31,299 nt of DNA from Stentor coeruleus (taxonomy: Eukaryota; Ciliophora; Heterotrichea; Heterotrichida; Stentoridae), in NCBI GenBank assembly GCA_001970955.1, contig MPUH01000866.1:1-31299 (forward strand). Reading direction: 5' to 3'. Within the stretch, counting starts at the first letter, position 1. Each line of letters begins with the position of its first letter. The notes below the pieces were generated by a model. It was not told the origin of the DNA, searched no databases, and saw nothing but the letters and a program-made list of their open reading frames with translations. This document shows positions 28,573 through 31,299 of this stretch, in pieces. Both the position numbers and the translations under genes were made by a program.

Positions 28573-29043
28573 ATGGAATCAGTCGCAGAAAGAATTCCTT
28601 TTCTGACAGTAAATGCAGGACCTAGAGATCCAAACTGGGAAGCGCGTTTACGTGAGGAATATGCTGCATTGATAAGCTATATAGAAATAAACCAAAATGA
28701 TGATAATGAGTGGTTCCAAATTGAGCCTGATGATAGTGGCATACATTGGCGAGGTAAGTGCTGGTACATATATGAGTTAGTAAGATATGAATTTGCATTA
28801 GAATTCGAAATCCCAGCCACATATCCAGCAACACCTATAGAATTAGTCCTTCCTGAACTAGATGGCAAGACTCCAAAAATGTATAGAGGAGGAAAAATAT
28901 GTTTAGACATTCATTTTTCTCCCCTTTGGTCAAGAAAACAACCCACTTATGGAATAGCTCATGCCTTAGCTCTTGCCTTAGGCCCTTGGCTTGCTGCTGA
29001 AATCCCTGTCCTAGTAGAACAAGGAACGATTCATAAAAGTTAG
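28573..29043 (+). CDS. UFC1: UFM1-conjugating enzyme UFC1
   Basis: A 156-residue E2-like enzyme that receives UFM1 from UBA5 and passes it on with UFL1; UFMylation acts in ER and ribosome quality control. The sequence follows human UFC1 throughout: [20 protein letters not shown] (14-33), [25 protein letters not shown] (61-80), [29 protein letters not shown] with catalytic C110, and HFSPLW. The UFC1-specific TAK motif reads TPK (100-102). Length is a little shorter than animal UFC1, lacking the last residues. UFM1 pathway loss is common in fungi and some protists, so its presence here is informative. The start is the first ATG; the stop is TAG. Confidence 0.95.
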   Translation: MESVAERIPFLTVNAGPRDPNWEARLREEYAALISYIEINQNDDNEWFQIEPDDSGIHWRGKCWYIYELVRYEFALEFEIPATYPATPIELVLPELDGKTPKMYRGGKICLDIHFSPLWSRKQPTYGIAHALALALGPWLAAEIPVLVEQGTIHKS

Positions 29044-30229
29044 GTTTTTAAGTAGTATGGGAATGCAATATATTGAGTTATGAATGTGAATAAGCTAATT
29101 TGTTAGGCTTAATTTAAACTCTAGAAAAAAATTTATGCATCACAATTACAATAATTATAGTTACTTCAGAGGATATATTAATTTCATAGAAAAAAGTTAA
29201 AGCAAAGTACATTATAAAAATACTAATCATGATCCTATGATAGTCTATAGGTGCATCAAGTAAAAGTCAATGAATATTTATGTAAGTCGATATGGTCTAG
29301 GATAAATTAGATACTGAAAGATAAAAGAATAAGATGAGATTGTAAAGGGTTTTATTTTGTATATTGCTCTCTGAATTGTTTAGCTATGTTGAAATCACAT
29401 ATACTATCATCAATTTGGATGAGTCATGCATAAAACACTTAATATACATTAGTATTAAAATTGATATAAATGCAGCATTATACTAATAGTCATAATCATT
29501 GCAATACTGGGATAAGCTATAGAATAAGTTAAGGAATTTTAAGGCAATCATTTCTAAAGCTAGTCCTATGTTTTTAAAAACTTGCATAGCAATGAGTTCT
29601 ATGAAATTATTATACCAACATAAATGATTGTCTCTTTCAAATTTAAATCGGCTTCGCTAAGGAAAAAGTTTCGAACAGACTAGATTCCCTTTGATAGTTG
29701 CAAAACCAATTGATATGACTAAAACTATACTATTACTAACTGTGCATACAATCTTGGTTCATATTCTGAGATTAGAAGGCTTTCTACTGAATAGACTGAG
29801 TATTTTGATATAAAATAAACGATAGTATTTAATAGAAAAAATCTTTTGTAAATTTTATTATGATAGCAAAGCTTTTACACCAGTTAACCATCTGTATGAA
29901 GATGGAAAACCCTCCCAGTTAAAATTATAAGAAAATTAAAATTGAATTTCTTACAGAACTTGTTTTTAAATAAGAAAATAAAATAGAAGGCTTAGCATTT
30001 GCTGATGTTATAACGTATTCAATTATTTATTAAGTCTTCAATAGTTTTAATCAATAAAGATTTATTCAACATGAAGCAATTTCTAATTTATTAAATAGTG
30101 TAATATATTACTTCTGACTTAAAACTATTTCGTTTAATTTAAAATTTTAATCCATATAAAGTACTAACTCCTTTTCTGAACTGCATTAAAAACTCTAAAG
30201 AATTTATATCAAATTTGCAAATAAATATT
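29044..30229. other. Long intergenic gap, no gene supported
   Basis: About 1.2 kb of AT-rich DNA. A perfect 6-bp hairpin (CCATCT-GTATGA-AGATGG) lies near 29889-29906, but no RNA family or open frame can be assigned. C/D-like fragments near 29235-29320 have poor boxes and no rRNA guide. Confidence 0.45.
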
Positions 30230-30766
30230 ATGATAAGGCTACAAAAAAATAATAAAAGCACAGCAAATAAACCTTCAATCAAAAATTCTAATGAAATAAA
30301 CAGCAATATAAGAATTCAGCAGGACCTTGCAGATCTTGATATGCCCAATGCTAGAATACAATTCATCGATCCTCAAATTTTACACAGATTTATAGTAATT
30401 TTGAATATAATCGAAGAAACATCTCTTTGGTACCCCGCAAGCATAAGTTTTACATTTGAAATCCCCATAAATTATCCATATATCCCACCAGTAGTAAAAT
30501 GCAATAATGTAATCTATCATCCAAATATTGACTACGATGGTAATATAAGCCTTAACGTTCTCAGATCAGATTGGAAACCATGCTTTAATCTCAACATAAT
30601 TCTCTTTGGCTTAAACCATATATTTATTGAACCTAACTATATAGATAATATAAATCCCCAAGCAAGCTTTGATGCTCTTGAGAATTTCAGCATTTTTTCT
30701 AATAACGTTAAACAATCACTTATTGGTTCTAATATAAAATCTATAAGTTTTTCAAGACTTGTTTAG
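30230..30766 (+). CDS. UBC12-like NEDD8 E2 homologue with Ser in place of the catalytic Cys
   Basis: A 178-residue E2-fold protein starting at the ATG at 30230 (MIRLQ), which parallels the MIKLF docking peptide of UBC12/UBE2M. UBC12 features follow: RIQQDLADLDMPN (28-40), FEIPINYPYIPPVVKCNNVIYHPNI with an intact HPN (97-99), DYDGNISLNVLRSDWKP, then LNIILFGLNHIFIEPN. At the active site UBC12 has GNVCLNILREDWKP; here the Cys is S107 (codon AGC, 30548-30550). The frame is otherwise complete and long enough for the family, so this is not an obvious pseudogene. A Cys lies 11 residues downstream (C118). It may be a non-catalytic, regulatory E2 variant (UEV-like), or the change may be a sequencing error. 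A canonical UBC12 is presumed elsewhere in the genome. Confidence 0.85.
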   Translation: MIRLQKNNKSTANKPSIKNSNEINSNIRIQQDLADLDMPNARIQFIDPQILHRFIVILNIIEETSLWYPASISFTFEIPINYPYIPPVVKCNNVIYHPNIDYDGNISLNVLRSDWKPCFNLNIILFGLNHIFIEPNYIDNINPQASFDALENFSIFSNNVKQSLIGSNIKSISFSRLV

Positions 30767-30782
30767 TTAATCCTTACTTAGA

Positions 30783-31299
30783 TTAATCTATTTGAAGCTT
30801 TGAAGAAATTTTTTCTATCAGCATAGAACTTTGGGTCAATGCTTGACTTATATCGTTTTTCATTTTATATTGTTCCTCTTTAACACAATGCACAGCAGCG
30901 TTAATTTCGAAATTACTATTTTCTTTTACAAGTTCTTTTATTTCGTTCATACTGCCTTCTACACTAGTTATTTGGGCTTTGAGAAGTTTGAGCTTTTCTG
31001 TTATTTTGTCTGTTCCTGCCTCATCATGCCCTTTGAAGTCACATTGTTGAAGGTAATGCTTATGTTCAAGACGCTTTTTCCAAAACATTAATTTTTCAAT
31101 TTCAATGACCATTTCAGTGAGTTCTTGGAAATTGGCAATATCGTTACTCTCTTGAACTTTACCATAAGTGTCACCCATAATCGAAATAAGCAAGTTGAGC
31201 ATAATAAGTGGGTTGATAACTGTAGCGAGGAAAAATATAATCCAATCAAAAACTGAAGTATACTCTGCATCCCAGTCTCCTAAATCCAACCTATAAGAT
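30783..31299 (-). CDS. TRP-type cation channel, C-terminal end (partial)
   Basis: The frame is open from the right edge to the TAA at 30783, so only the last 170 or so residues are here. The N-terminal part reads YRLDLGDWD, resembling the pore region of TRP channels (FRxxLGDFD). Then comes the S6 helix with FFLATVINPLIMLNLLISIMGDTYGKVQE, a TRP/polycystin-type S6 signature with the LNLLI.I..D core. After S6 is a long charged coiled-coil tail, likely cytosolic. The first visible codons lack an ATG, so the gene continues beyond the window. It converges with the UBC12-like gene, the stops being 16 bp apart. TRP versus polycystin subfamily cannot be decided from the end alone. Confidence 0.8.
   Translation of the reverse strand, partial: SYRLDLGDWDAEYTSVFDWIIFFLATVINPLIMLNLLISIMGDTYGKVQESNDIANFQELTEMVIEIEKLMFWKKRLEHKHYLQQCDFKGHDEAGTDKITEKLKLLKAQITSVEGSMNEIKELVKENSNFEINAAVHCVKEEQYKMKNDISQALTQSSMLIEKISSKLQID

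Overview
The window looks like macronuclear DNA of a heterotrich ciliate close to Stentor. It is very AT-rich, genes lie on both strands with no operon layout, and the proteins are clearly eukaryotic (katanin, SAR1, UFC1, INO80C, COX17, a cAMP/cGMP phosphodiesterase). Four GT...AG introns of exactly 15 nt can be placed from reading frame and homology. TAA, TAG and TGA all end genes at the length expected for their families and Trp is always TGG, so the code is standard. Introns of 15 nt plus the standard code point to Stentor rather than Blepharisma, where UGA is reassigned; this assignment is an inference.

Layout, left to right. A partial minus-strand gene for a protein resembling the microtubule-binding tip of dynein without the motor (3-1010). 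A good box C/D snoRNA candidate (about 1793-1847) whose two guides match conserved large-subunit rRNA. A class I cyclic-nucleotide phosphodiesterase and a coiled-coil GAS2/GAR-domain protein on the minus strand (2521-6011). A SAR1 GTPase (6273-6860). A 1.4 kb gap holding a possible structured RNA (7889-8010). An R2R3 MYB protein with tandem repeats (8283-9737). A small basic protein (10410-10739). A 73-bp duplication around a single N, probably an assembly scar (11306-11452). A predicted prenylated protein (11523-12140). A spliced DTW-domain tRNA modification enzyme (13232-13837). INO80C/IES6 and a DEN1/SENP8-like protease whose start codons are only 7 bp apart (14147-15137), followed by a small helical protein. 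Adenine deaminase (15892-16920). A 58-residue COX17 (18441-18617) diverging from a membrane-anchored methyltransferase. Three coiled-coil proteins, two of them spliced (19805-26349). Katanin p60 diverging from UFC1 (26931-29043). A UBC12-like E2 whose catalytic Cys is Ser (30230-30766). The C-terminal end of a TRP-type cation channel (30783-31299).

The genes do not form one pathway, but two themes recur. One is the microtubule and ciliary cytoskeleton: the dynein-tip-like protein, GAR protein, katanin and the long coiled coils. The other is ubiquitin-like modifiers: UFC1, a deneddylase-like protease and a UBC12-like pseudo-E2. The observations most worth a second look are the free-standing dynein-tip domain, the Ser-for-Cys UBC12 homologue, the dual-guide snoRNA, the near-abutting start codons and the tight 15-nt intron consensus. 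I found no CRISPR array, tRNA, rRNA or transposon.
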